This document shows, one piece after another, positions 34,950 through 43,886 of a stretch of DNA of 64,000 nt. A program made the translations under genes and the position numbers. Origin of the DNA: Arcobacter venerupis (GTDB lineage: Bacteria; Campylobacterota; Campylobacteria; Campylobacterales; Arcobacteraceae); NCBI RefSeq assembly GCF_013201665.1, contig NZ_CP053840.1, positions 2,852,001 to 2,916,000 of the forward strand, written 5' to 3'. Numbering within the stretch: the stretch's first letter is position 1; every line of letters starts with the position of its first letter. The notes beneath the pieces are model-generated. The model searched no databases and had not been told where the DNA came from. It saw nothing but the letters and a program-made list of their open reading frames with translations.

Positions 34950-36346
34950 CTTATACTTTTTAGAATATATTCCACATCTAGTTTTTCTTTTAGTGTTCCT
35001 ATAAAATTATCAACAGTTTGTTTTTTGTACTCTTGAAAATCAAAACCTACATAATCAGCTTTTATTAATTTAAAATATTTTGTTCTAAATTCATTGTTAT
35101 CAAAAATTTGATGTACAAAAGTTCCTTTGAAATTTTGTTTTTCAAAAGATAAAGGATAATTTTTACACATTCCGTGGTGTATTTCAAAACCTTCTATTTT
35201 TTCACCAAATAAATCATAAGTTTTTTTCTCTAAGATTTTCTCTTTTTCAAAAACAATTACATCATCAATTAAAGCAAAACCGTCTTCTTTGATGGCTTCT
35301 TCATTTTCCAAAGAGTATTTATCTTCAAGATTTTCAAACATCATTTCATATCCGCCACAAATGGCACAAATATCTTTTTTATAGTTTTGTATTTGAGAAA
35401 AAAGTCCAGTTTCTTTTAACCATTTTAAGTCTTTAATTACAAGCTTACTTCCTGGCAAAATCACTAAATCAAACTTTTCAAGTGAAATGTTGGAACTCAC
35501 AAACTCCACAAAAACCTCATCATCTGCAATCAAAGGCTCAAAATCATTGTAATTACTCATATATGGATATGCAATCACTGCAATATCTAGTTTTTTATTT
35601 CGTGGTTGTTGAACAAAGTTTGTCAAAGATGCACTATCTTCAAAGCCTAAATTAAAAGGTAAATATGGCAAAACTCCCAAAACTGGGATTTTAAAATCCT
35701 CTTCTATGATTCTAATTCCCTCATCAAAAAGTGTTAAATCACCTCTAAATTTATTTACAATCACACCTATTACATTTTTTCGTAAATGCTCTGGCAAAAG
35801 ATTATAAACTCCCCAAATAGAAGCAAAAACTCCACCTTTTTCTATGTCTGCCACTAAAATGATTTTTGTGTTGTATTCAGTAGCTATAAAAATATTAGAT
35901 AAATCCTTATCCATTAGATTTAGCTCAACAGGACTTCCTGCACCCTCACAAACAACACAATCATACTTTGCATCCAAATAATCAAAACATCTCTTTACAG
36001 CTGGTTTTAGTAAGTCTAAATCCCTATAATATTCCCTAACATCTTTGTTTGTAACAACTTTTCCCTCAACGATAAGTGAAGCAGAACTTCCTCGACCAGA
36101 TTTTAGTAAAACTGGATTTAGATGATATGAAGTTTGTACGCCCAAAACTTCAGCTTGAAAATACTGAGCAATAGCAATCTCACTTCCATCATCACAAACA
36201 TGAGAATTATTTGATACATTTTGAGCTTTAAAAGGGGCAACGCTATATCCCAAATCTTGAAGGATTTTTGCTATAACAAAAGTTATAGTTGATTTTCCAG
36301 CATCACTACTTGTACCAAAAATTGAGATGTTATTTAATTTATTCAT
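34946..36346 (-). CDS. cobQ: Cobyric acid synthase
   Basis: 466 residues: dethiobiotin-synthetase-like ATPase domain (SIFGTSSDAGKST, residues 8-20; KAQNVSNNSH) and a class I glutamine amidotransferase-like domain with nucleophile in ICAICGGYEMM and a late His-Gly-Met motif. CobQ amidates four side chains of adenosylcobyrinic acid a,c-diamide. It feeds CbiB. Single gene, with stop codons overlapping the neighbouring kinase. Confidence 0.95.
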   Translation of the reverse strand: MNKLNNISIFGTSSDAGKSTITFVIAKILQDLGYSVAPFKAQNVSNNSHVCDDGSEIAIAQYFQAEVLGVQTSYHLNPVLLKSGRGSSASLIVEGKVVTNKDVREYYRDLDLLKPAVKRCFDYLDAKYDCVVCEGAGSPVELNLMDKDLSNIFIATEYNTKIILVADIEKGGVFASIWGVYNLLPEHLRKNVIGVIVNKFRGDLTLFDEGIRIIEEDFKIPVLGVLPYLPFNLGFEDSASLTNFVQQPRNKKLDIAVIAYPYMSNYNDFEPLIADDEVFVEFVSSNISLEKFDLVILPGSKLVIKDLKWLKETGLFSQIQNYKKDICAICGGYEMMFENLEDKYSLENEEAIKEDGFALIDDVIVFEKEKILEKKTYDLFGEKIEGFEIHHGMCKNYPLSFEKQNFKGTFVHQIFDNNEFRTKYFKLIKADYVGFDFQEYKKQTVDNFIGTLKEKLDVEYILKSIS

Positions 36347-36464
36347 TAATCATTTTCTTCCATTATTTATTATTTATACAGTCATTTCAATTATTTTTTC
36401 AAATCTTATCGTTATAATTCTAAAGCTAAGTATATGTATTAATACTTAAAATAAAGAATATCAA

Positions 36465-37844
36465 ATGAAAAAACTAATAAAAAGCTTTAGCATAAAATCT
36501 GTTTATATTATAATTTTTACTTCTTTAATTTCATGGGCATTTTTTGCTTATTGTACAATGAGCAATCAAATTCACAATCAAGAGATTTATGCAGAAATTA
36601 TAAACCTAAGTGGTAAACAAAGAATGCTTTCTCAAAAAACTGCACTTATTACAAAAAGATATTATGAATCAAAAGATGAAAATTTAAAAAACCATTTAAT
36701 AGAATTAATTGCTTTAATGTCAAAAGAACACTCTTATATCATTGAACATTTAACATCTAAGGAAATCAAAAATATATATTTTTCAAAAGAAGATAATTTA
36801 AATGAAAAAGTAGAAAATTATCTAAAGTTAGTTACTTCTTTTTATAAAACAAATAATTCAGATTTATTAAAACAAATAGAACTTAACTCTTTTGAACTCT
36901 TACCTTTTTTGGATAAAGCTGTTTTAGCTTTTCAGATGGAAAGTGATAAAAAAACGGCTGAACTGTTAAAAAGAGAACAACTAATATTGTTTGGTACACT
37001 TTTAACTTTGTTATGTGAAGCTTTATTTATTGTAATTCCCTCAATAAGAAAAGCAGAACAAAAAGAAAAAGAGTTATTAGAACTAAATAGTTCACTTACT
37101 ATAAAAATAGAAGATGCAATAAAAGAGAATTTAGAAAAAGAAAAAGTAATTCAACAACAATTTCACTTTGCTCAAATGGAAGAAATGATAATAAATGTTT
37201 CACATCAATGGAGACAACCTTTATGTATTATTTCAACCATTGCAAGTAGTATTCAAATTGAAAATGAATTAAGTAAAAATGTAAATAAAGATTTATCTGA
37301 AAAAACCAATATTATTATGTCTAAAGTAGATTATCTATCAAATACTATAAATAACTTTGATGAGTTTGTAAATATTGATAATATTTTAGAAAATATTGAT
37401 ATTGTGAAAAATATCGAAAGAACACTTTTTATATTAAATTCGAGTTTCACTGAAAATAAAATCACTATTAAAAAAGAGTTCCCAAAAGAGAGTATTTTTT
37501 TAGTTGGAAATAATTCAAAACTATCACAAGCACTCTTAAGTATATTAAATAATTCAAGAGATTTTTTGCTTAGTAATGCAATAGAAAATAAACAAATATC
37601 TATAAAAGCTTACAAAAAAAATAGTTTTGCCTATATTGAAATCGAAGATAATGCAGGTGGAATAAAAGAAGAAGATTTAAAAAAAGTTTTTGATATATAT
37701 TACACAACAAAACACCAAAGCCAAGGAACTGGACTTGGATTGTATATTACTTACTATATCATCAAAAACTATTTTAAAGGAATAATAAAAGTTGAAAATA
37801 CGCAGTTTGGAGCAAGGTTTATTATTGAACTACCTTTGACTTAG
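36465..37844 (+). CDS. Orphan histidine kinase with PilJ/NarX-type sensor
   Basis: 459 residues. The periplasmic sensor between two transmembrane helices (about 13-30 and 172-192) contains INLSGKQRMLSQKTALITKR, the motif of the PilJ/NarX N-terminal domain, which binds nitrate in NarX. The kinase has H box VSHQWRQPLCIIS, N box SILNNSRDFL and G boxes DNAGGI and GTGLGLYI. No regulator gene adjoins it. Sensing of a small anion is possible by family analogy only. Confidence 0.85.
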   Translation: MKKLIKSFSIKSVYIIIFTSLISWAFFAYCTMSNQIHNQEIYAEIINLSGKQRMLSQKTALITKRYYESKDENLKNHLIELIALMSKEHSYIIEHLTSKEIKNIYFSKEDNLNEKVENYLKLVTSFYKTNNSDLLKQIELNSFELLPFLDKAVLAFQMESDKKTAELLKREQLILFGTLLTLLCEALFIVIPSIRKAEQKEKELLELNSSLTIKIEDAIKENLEKEKVIQQQFHFAQMEEMIINVSHQWRQPLCIISTIASSIQIENELSKNVNKDLSEKTNIIMSKVDYLSNTINNFDEFVNIDNILENIDIVKNIERTLFILNSSFTENKITIKKEFPKESIFLVGNNSKLSQALLSILNNSRDFLLSNAIENKQISIKAYKKNSFAYIEIEDNAGGIKEEDLKKVFDIYYTTKHQSQGTGLGLYITYYIIKNYFKGIIKVENTQFGARFIIELPLT

Positions 37845-37860
37845 CTTGTGGATTTAGATG

Positions 37861-39105
37861 TTATTCATTTATTAGGATTCCTGTTTCTATGAAGTTGTTG
37901 ATTTTGTTTAATTCTCTTTTTGATACATTTTCATCAAAACTAAACATTGTTGCAAAATTAATTGCATATATATTAGAATGATTTTCATTAATGAACTTAA
38001 TGCTATTATCAATAACACTTTGATTATAAATTTCTTTTCTTACTTGAGATACTTCATCTATAAGTCTTTTTATTATTGATTTTTTAGAACAAGCTATATC
38101 CATTGTATCGTTGAAAAGTTTTATGAATTTAGCATCATTTTCCATATTCTTTATACAATATCTTTTTATATCTAAATTATCATAAACCACTCTTTCTTGC
38201 TTGATGCTAGATGTTACTATCTTATGATATAAAATAAAATTAATATTCACCAAAATCAAACATCTCAAAATATTATCATTTATCTCTTGTTTTTTATCAC
38301 ACCACTCAACTAAATTATCCAAAACTTGAATATAAATTCTTGCATTTAATTCTTGTGTGTCTTCAATAATTTTTAAAATGATTTTTACATATTTTCTTAG
38401 TTTTGAATATTTAAATTTATCACTATTATCTTTTTCAAAGATTATAGATTTAAATAAGTCTCTAATACTTGGTTCATATTTTAAAAACTTAGATACAGAT
38501 TTCTCTTTTACTCTTGAAAACACATTTTTCTCTTTGCCTTCAAAAACATCATCATTTAAAATAATCACTACTTTACAATTTAGGTCAATAGCTAAATGTG
38601 AAATAAATCCAAATAAATCATTTAAATCTATATCTTTTGATTTTCTTTCAAAGTCATCAAAACAAACAATTCCACCATTTTCAAGATATGATAACGCACT
38701 CTTTTTAATATTTTTTTGTTGAATATCATCAATTCCATCTACTAATTTTGATACATCAAGAAGTGAGCAAAAACTTCCAAATCTCTTCCCAAAATCTTTT
38801 ACTTTTTCGTATCCAGATATTACTGCATTTTTCCCACCAACTGAACATAAATAAGCTTGAGCATAAATATTATCCTCAATTTTATCAATTGTTCTATTTC
38901 CATATAAACTGCTATAGACATAGGCTTTTTGCTTTTTAGTTTGAGATTCTATTAAATCTTTTTCTATAATATTCTTCCAAAAATGAGTTTTACCACTTCC
39001 CCATTTTCCTGAAAGCATAATAACTTTGCCATTTGAAATGTCATCTTTTAAGTAACTCTTTTCATTACCCACTAAATACTCTTCTAATCTTTGTTGATTT
39101 GACAT
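37861..39105 (-). CDS. KAP-family P-loop NTPase
   Basis: 414 residues from the ATG at 39105 (GGAAATAAA before it); an upstream ATG at 39144 is less likely. Walker A GKWGSGKT (33-40), Walker B GIVCFDDFER, and a further helical region. KAP NTPases include phage-exclusion proteins such as PifA (family knowledge), but many have unknown roles. No transmembrane segment is seen, unlike many KAP members. It stands alone between a kinase and the fec locus. A defence role is possible, not shown. Confidence 0.8.
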   Translation of the reverse strand: MSNQQRLEEYLVGNEKSYLKDDISNGKVIMLSGKWGSGKTHFWKNIIEKDLIESQTKKQKAYVYSSLYGNRTIDKIEDNIYAQAYLCSVGGKNAVISGYEKVKDFGKRFGSFCSLLDVSKLVDGIDDIQQKNIKKSALSYLENGGIVCFDDFERKSKDIDLNDLFGFISHLAIDLNCKVVIILNDDVFEGKEKNVFSRVKEKSVSKFLKYEPSIRDLFKSIIFEKDNSDKFKYSKLRKYVKIILKIIEDTQELNARIYIQVLDNLVEWCDKKQEINDNILRCLILVNINFILYHKIVTSSIKQERVVYDNLDIKRYCIKNMENDAKFIKLFNDTMDIACSKKSIIKRLIDEVSQVRKEIYNQSVIDNSIKFINENHSNIYAINFATMFSFDENVSKRELNKINNFIETGILINE

Positions 39106-39219
39106 TTTATTTCCAATAATTTTTATGTAGTTTATTATATTCATTGTCCATATAATTTAATATTAAAATTACTCTTTGCTTGTCTTGATGAGCTTTTAGA
39201 TAAGTCATTTTTAAATCTT

Positions 39220-39242
39220 ATTTTGATAACTTCTATCAAAAT
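39220..39242. promoter_or_regulatory. Inverted repeat before fecI, operator-like
   Basis: ATTTTGATA and TATCAAAAT are exact inverted arms separated by 5 bases, 17 bases above the fecI start. Position fits a Fur-type or other repressor site over the promoter or ribosome region. Confidence 0.4.
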
Positions 39243-39258
39243 TAAGAAAAAGAAAAAG

Positions 39259-39717
39259 ATGTTAGTTTACTACAAAGATATATTCAATTTTGTTACAAAA
39301 CTTGTGGGAGATAAAGAAACTGCAAAAGATATAACCCAAGAAGCTTATGCCAAATGCATAGAACTAGATTCAAACAAAGAAATTAATCGTTCATTTTTAT
39401 ATAAAGTTGCAAAAAATATTGTAATTGATGAATCAAGAAAAAACAAAAAAATATCTCAAATAGAGTTTCAAGAAGAGATATATTCTATCCCAAAAGATGA
39501 ACAACCAGATGAAATTGTTCTTGAAACAAATCAATACGAAAACCTAATGAAAATAGTTGAAACTTTACCAAATAGAAGTAAAGAAGCTTTTTTATTACAT
39601 ACAATAGATGGTTATAGTAGAAAAGAGATTGCTTTTATGATGGGAATAAGTCCAAATGCAGTTGAAAAACATATAATAAGAGCTACAAAAAATCTGCAAG
39701 AAAAATTAACTAAATAA
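39259..39717 (+). CDS. fecI: ECF sigma factor, FecI-like
   Basis: 152 residues from the ATG at 39259; a TTG at 39223 is possible but lies inside the inverted repeat. Sigma region 2 (VTKLVGDKETAKDITQEAYA, SFLYKVAKNIVID) and region 4 (LPNRSKEAFLLHTIDGYSRK, GISPNAVEKHIIRA) are clear. It leads RNA polymerase to the receptor gene when released by FecR. It is followed after 11 bases by fecR. Confidence 0.9.
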   Translation: MLVYYKDIFNFVTKLVGDKETAKDITQEAYAKCIELDSNKEINRSFLYKVAKNIVIDESRKNKKISQIEFQEEIYSIPKDEQPDEIVLETNQYENLMKIVETLPNRSKEAFLLHTIDGYSRKEIAFMMGISPNAVEKHIIRATKNLQEKLTK

Positions 39718-39728
39718 TAGGAATAAAG

Positions 39729-40691
39729 TTGAAAGATAATATCAAAGACAAAGCTATATATTGGGTAACCTGTCAAAAAGAGGGATTAACTTTGCAAGAA
39801 AAAGAAGAATTAAATTTATGGTTAGAATCAAATATCGAACATAAAAAAGCTTTTGATGAAGTAAAAAATATCCATAATATATTTCAAAATATTCCAAAAG
39901 ATTATTCACAAACTCTTAGCAATAAAGCTCACTATGGAGCAAAAAAAATCAAATTTGTAGAAAAAACTCTTAAACCTATTATTGCTTGTGCTGCTGTTAT
40001 ATTTGCTTTATTTATTGGTTATGATAATTTTATTCCAAACTATGAAAAAAATTATCAAACCCAATACACAAATCTAAAAAAAGAGCTTCTTCCTGATGGT
40101 TCTATTATTTCAATAGATACAAAATCAAATATTGGAATAACTTATTTTAAAAATAAAAGAGAAGTTTTATTACAAAATGGTCAAGCATTATTTGAAGTTG
40201 CAAAAGATAAAGATAGACCTTTTATTATAACTTCTGGAAAAACATCTATTGAAGTTGTTGGTACAAAATTTGAAGTAACTAATTTAAATGATACTACAAC
40301 AGTAAGTGTTTTGGAGGGTATTGTAAAAATTGGTCATATTCAAAATCAATTTTTTGAACCTCAAAATATAACTCATCTTAAAAAAGGAGAAAAGATTATC
40401 CTTGATAATACGGGAAAAATTCATTATCTTGGAGAAACTGAAATCCAAGAGATTGCTCCTTGGCAAAATAATGAATTGATTTTTCGTAAAATCACACTAA
40501 AAAATGCTTTTAAAGATTTTTCAAGATACCAAAATATTGAAGTTGAATTTAAAACAAAAGATATTGAAGATAGGCTTTTTAGTGGGAAATTTAATACAAA
40601 AGAAATAGATAAGTTTTTATTTGCTATTCAAAAAATATATCCTATTAAAATAAAAAAAGAACAAAATAAAATTTACATTAGTAAAATATAA
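39729..40691 (+). CDS. fecR: FecR-type anti-sigma/sensor protein
   Basis: 320 residues. An N-terminal cytoplasmic DUF4880-like region (WVTCQKEGLTLQEKEELNLW) binds the sigma factor. One transmembrane helix lies at about 80-98. The periplasmic FecR domain contains LLPDGSIISIDTKSNI and IEVVGTKFEV, and a C-terminal STN-contact region ends the protein. TTG start with AGGA nine bases before it. It relays the receptor signal to FecI. Confidence 0.9.
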   Translation: MKDNIKDKAIYWVTCQKEGLTLQEKEELNLWLESNIEHKKAFDEVKNIHNIFQNIPKDYSQTLSNKAHYGAKKIKFVEKTLKPIIACAAVIFALFIGYDNFIPNYEKNYQTQYTNLKKELLPDGSIISIDTKSNIGITYFKNKREVLLQNGQALFEVAKDKDRPFIITSGKTSIEVVGTKFEVTNLNDTTTVSVLEGIVKIGHIQNQFFEPQNITHLKKGEKIILDNTGKIHYLGETEIQEIAPWQNNELIFRKITLKNAFKDFSRYQNIEVEFKTKDIEDRLFSGKFNTKEIDKFLFAIQKIYPIKIKKEQNKIYISKI

Positions 40692-40714
40692 AATTTCTAA
40701 ATTTCTAAATTTCT
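40691..40714 (+). repeat. Three tandem AAATTTCT units
   Basis: Perfect 8-bp unit, three copies, in the fecR-fecA gap. The tract is short, so length change by slippage is only a possibility. Confidence 0.6.
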
Positions 40715-40751
40715 AAAAAATAGTGTCCGATTTTTTAATCCTATTTCGTTT

Positions 40752-40779
40752 TATAATTACGAGAACGATTCTCATAATT
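40752..40779. promoter_or_regulatory. fecA promoter -10 with Fur-box-like palindrome
   Basis: TATAAT (40752-40757) is overlapped by AATTACGAGAA-CGA-TTCTCATAATT (40755-40779), a 25-base inverted repeat with one mismatch. Size and place fit a Fur box repressing the receptor gene in iron-rich conditions. This agrees with the FecIR context. Confidence 0.65.
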
Positions 40780-40805
40780 ATTTATGAATATAACAAGGAA
40801 AAGAA

Positions 40806-43163
40806 ATGACGAAATTACAATCTAAGATTATAACTTCTTCTATTGCAATATTACTTTGTAGTAATTTATTTGCACAAGAAACTTATACAATAAAAGATAT
40901 GTCTTTGAAACAAGCACTAGAAAAAATTTCAAAAGAATCAAAACTTTCATATATTGTAGATGAAAATTTAATTGAAGGTAAAAATGCTGCAAATATAAAT
41001 AATATAGAAGGTGTAAAAAATGCCCTTGATAAGGTTTTAGCAGGAAGTGGACTAGAAGCTACTATTGAAAATGGAACTATTATTATAAAAAAGAAAATAA
41101 TAGTTGGAAGTGGAACAATTCTTGATGATATTTCTGTAACAGATAGTTATAGAACGGGAAGTGCTGAAGATGGATATGTTGTAAATGAAGTAAAACAAAT
41201 TGGATTTTGGGGAGCAAAATCACTTCAAGATACTCCTTATTCTATGACAGTAATGCCCCAAGAATTAATTGAAAATTCTATTGCAGGGGATATGGATCAA
41301 GTTTATAAAATGAATCCTATTACTCAAACTGGTCCTACAACTTCTGTATATGGAACACCATATGCGACAATTAGAGGGTTTAGTACACAAACTGGAATTA
41401 TGGATGGAGTAAGACTTTCTTCAACTTCATCTGGTATTAGTATGGAAGAATTAGAAAGTGTTGAAATATTAAATGGACTTTCTGGATTTATGTATGGAGT
41501 AGGAAATGTTGGGGGAACAACAAATTATGTACTTAAAAGACCAACTTATAAACCTCTTACAAATTTAACTATTGGTAATTATGGTGGAGAACAATACTTT
41601 GCACATCTTGATTTAGGAAATAAAATAGATGAAAAAGGCAAATTTGCCTATAGATTAAATACTTCATATCAAGATGGTGAAACTTCAAAAGATGACCAAA
41701 ATATTGAAAGAAAACTAATAAGTGGAGCTATAGATTGGAATGTTTCTGATGATTTATTATTACAATTAGAAGCTGCACATCAATATTACAAAGCAGAAGG
41801 AAGAGAACAATCTTTCTATTCAGATATACCTAATGTTTGGCCTAGTGCAGATTCACTAGATATGAATAAAACATATGTTCCTACTAATTGGGTATATAAT
41901 GAAACTGAAACAAATAGAGTTGGTTTAAATGCAAATTGGAGTATAAATGATATTTTTACACTTAGAAGTGCTTATTTATATAAAAAAGATACACGAGAAC
42001 ATACTCAAGCTTTTCCAACATTTACAACAACAGGTTGGAAATTACAATGGATGAGTAAAGTAAATCCAGTTGATTATATAGCACAAGGTACATATACTTA
42101 TTTAGACAGCGAATTTAATACTTTAAATATTAAACATAAATTAACAATGGGAATTTCAGGTGATATTTTAGAACAAAGACAATATGAAAAAAATTCTATT
42201 TGGGCTTCTACAACACCATCTAATTTAACTCTTGATGATTTACTAAATTATCCTATGCCTTCTGAATTTAACACAAGTGATTATGGAAAAAAATACAAAG
42301 CAAATAAATCAGAAAATACAAATATTGTAATTGGAGATGATATAGCTTTTAATGAGCAATGGGGTGCATTAATAGGGGCTAACTATACAACTATTGGTAC
42401 AAAAGTTTTTAATGCTTCAGGAAAAGAAACATCTAAATATAATAAATCTGAATTAACTCCAACTCTATCTTTAATATATAAACCTTTTGAAGACTTAACA
42501 ACTTATGCAACTTATATGGAAGCTTTAGAAAAAGGAACAATAGTTGGAAGTACTTATAAAAATGCAGGTGAAATATTAGAACCATTAAAAAGTGAGCAAT
42601 ACGAAGTTGGAGCAAAATATTCTGTTTCAGAAAATTTACTTTTAAGTTCATCATTATTTAGAATAGAAAAACCTTATGAATATTCAGATAAAGCTTTACC
42701 TATACCAACTTATGTGCAAGATGGTAAAAGAATACATGAGGGAATAGAATTAACTATTACAGGAAAAGTAACCGACAATTTGACTGTAATTACTGGTGGA
42801 ACAATATTAGATCCTAAAATTGACAAAAGTAATGACCCTAAACTAGAAGGGAAAAAACCAACTGGGACAGCATCAAAAATGGCAAAACTTTATGCTGAAT
42901 ATGATGTAGTTCAAATAAAAGGAATAACTTTAACTGGTGGAGCATATTATACGGGAAGTAGATTTGCAGACAATACAAATCTTCAAGAAATAGATGCTTA
43001 TATTATTTATGATGCAGGACTTAGATATAAAACAAAATTAGATAAATATCCTACAACTTTTAATCTAAATATAGCAAATTTAACTAATGAAAGTTATTGG
43101 GCTTCAAGTGATACTTTAGGTATCCCAAGAAATATTGCTTATTCAATGAAAGTAGAATTTTAA
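40806..43163 (+). CDS. fecA: TonB-dependent siderophore receptor, FecA type
   Basis: 785 residues. Signal peptide ending NLFAQ; an STN signalling domain (about 25-98: MSLKQALEKISKESKLSYIV) of the kind that contacts FecR; plug domain (about 130-240: QDTPYSMTVMPQELIENS, TIRGFSTQTGIMDGVR); 22-strand barrel to the C-terminal Phe (YSMKVEF). It imports a ferric chelate whose identity is not readable from the sequence. Presence of STN explains the fecIR genes upstream. AAGGAAAAGA precedes the ATG. Confidence 0.95.
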   Translation: MTKLQSKIITSSIAILLCSNLFAQETYTIKDMSLKQALEKISKESKLSYIVDENLIEGKNAANINNIEGVKNALDKVLAGSGLEATIENGTIIIKKKIIVGSGTILDDISVTDSYRTGSAEDGYVVNEVKQIGFWGAKSLQDTPYSMTVMPQELIENSIAGDMDQVYKMNPITQTGPTTSVYGTPYATIRGFSTQTGIMDGVRLSSTSSGISMEELESVEILNGLSGFMYGVGNVGGTTNYVLKRPTYKPLTNLTIGNYGGEQYFAHLDLGNKIDEKGKFAYRLNTSYQDGETSKDDQNIERKLISGAIDWNVSDDLLLQLEAAHQYYKAEGREQSFYSDIPNVWPSADSLDMNKTYVPTNWVYNETETNRVGLNANWSINDIFTLRSAYLYKKDTREHTQAFPTFTTTGWKLQWMSKVNPVDYIAQGTYTYLDSEFNTLNIKHKLTMGISGDILEQRQYEKNSIWASTTPSNLTLDDLLNYPMPSEFNTSDYGKKYKANKSENTNIVIGDDIAFNEQWGALIGANYTTIGTKVFNASGKETSKYNKSELTPTLSLIYKPFEDLTTYATYMEALEKGTIVGSTYKNAGEILEPLKSEQYEVGAKYSVSENLLLSSSLFRIEKPYEYSDKALPIPTYVQDGKRIHEGIELTITGKVTDNLTVITGGTILDPKIDKSNDPKLEGKKPTGTASKMAKLYAEYDVVQIKGITLTGGAYYTGSRFADNTNLQEIDAYIIYDAGLRYKTKLDKYPTTFNLNIANLTNESYWASSDTLGIPRNIAYSMKVEF

Positions 43164-43164
43164 T

Positions 43165-43193
43165 AATAAAGAGACTTTATAAGTCTCTTTATT
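43165..43193. terminator. Intrinsic terminator after fecA
   Basis: AATAAAGAGACTT pairs with AAGTCTCTTTATT around TAT. Confidence 0.8.
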
Positions 43194-43205
43194 AAAATAT
43201 TAGCT

Positions 43206-43263
43206 CATGGGTTCTAAATACCTTATTCCTTAGGTATATGATTAGTCTCTTTTAGAACCTATG
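43206..43263. ncRNA. Nested stem structure, possible small RNA or attenuator
   Basis: The outer stem CATGGGTTCTAAA (43206-43218) pairs with TTTAGAACCTATG (43251-43263), 13 pairs including one G-U. An inner stem TACCT/AGGTA (43219-43223 with 43232-43236) lies within it. There is no U run. It follows the fecA terminator and faces the end of the converging transglutaminase gene. A structured RNA is a guess; the pairing itself is visible. Confidence 0.35.
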
Positions 43264-43280
43264 ACCTAGTTTTTAAAAAC

Positions 43281-43886
43281 TTATTTATATTCCAAACTAT
43301 TGATTATCAACTTTTTATTTACAAATGGATCAACTATTGCTTCTATTTCATTAAAATTATATTTCAAAGGAAAAGCTATTTTTGAATTTTCAGCTGTACT
43401 TTCTAAAATATAAAATCTTTTATCATTTACATATAAAGCTTTTTTATTTCCCAATTTTTCTTCCATATTTACAATCACAAAAATATGTTTTGGCACTAAA
43501 ACAAAATAGGCTTCATAACCTTTAACTTTTAGCATTGAAATCAAAAGGTTTGATTTATCATCACAATCTCCAAAATTTTGATCAACTACTTGTTTTGCAC
43601 TTCTTGCAATACTTTCATTTATTTTATACGGAATTGCTGTTACAAAATCAAGCATTGATTGAACTTCACAAACTTTGTTTAAAGCACAATCTTTTGTTAG
43701 ATAATTTGCTAGTTTTATGGTGTAATCATTGGTTCGCACTTGATTTACATAAGTTGCATCACCAATATCTATAAACTGGTTTTTAACTATAAAAAAAGAA
43801 GAAATTATCAAATAAATCACATAAACAATAAATATAGTTGACAATAAAAAAGAGAAATATTTTAGATATCTATTTTCTACTAACAT
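43281..43886 (-). CDS. Transglutaminase-like membrane protein
   Basis: 201 residues with one N-terminal transmembrane helix (about 11-34) and a transglutaminase-like core: Cys108 in NFGDCDDKS, His134 in VPKHIFVIV, and an acidic residue in YILESTA. Such proteins act as peptidases or crosslinkers; the target is unknown. It overlaps cobD by 7 bases and so ends the cobalamin gene run, although a link to cobalamin is not evident. Confidence 0.75.
   Translation of the reverse strand: MLVENRYLKYFSFLLSTIFIVYVIYLIISSFFIVKNQFIDIGDATYVNQVRTNDYTIKLANYLTKDCALNKVCEVQSMLDFVTAIPYKINESIARSAKQVVDQNFGDCDDKSNLLISMLKVKGYEAYFVLVPKHIFVIVNMEEKLGNKKALYVNDKRFYILESTAENSKIAFPLKYNFNEIEAIVDPFVNKKLIINSLEYK

Noticed and set aside
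40691-40714. AAATTTCT repeats as a CRISPR or iteron array
   Set aside because: Units are only 8 bp with no spacers and no replication or cas genes near; listed as a simple tandem repeat.
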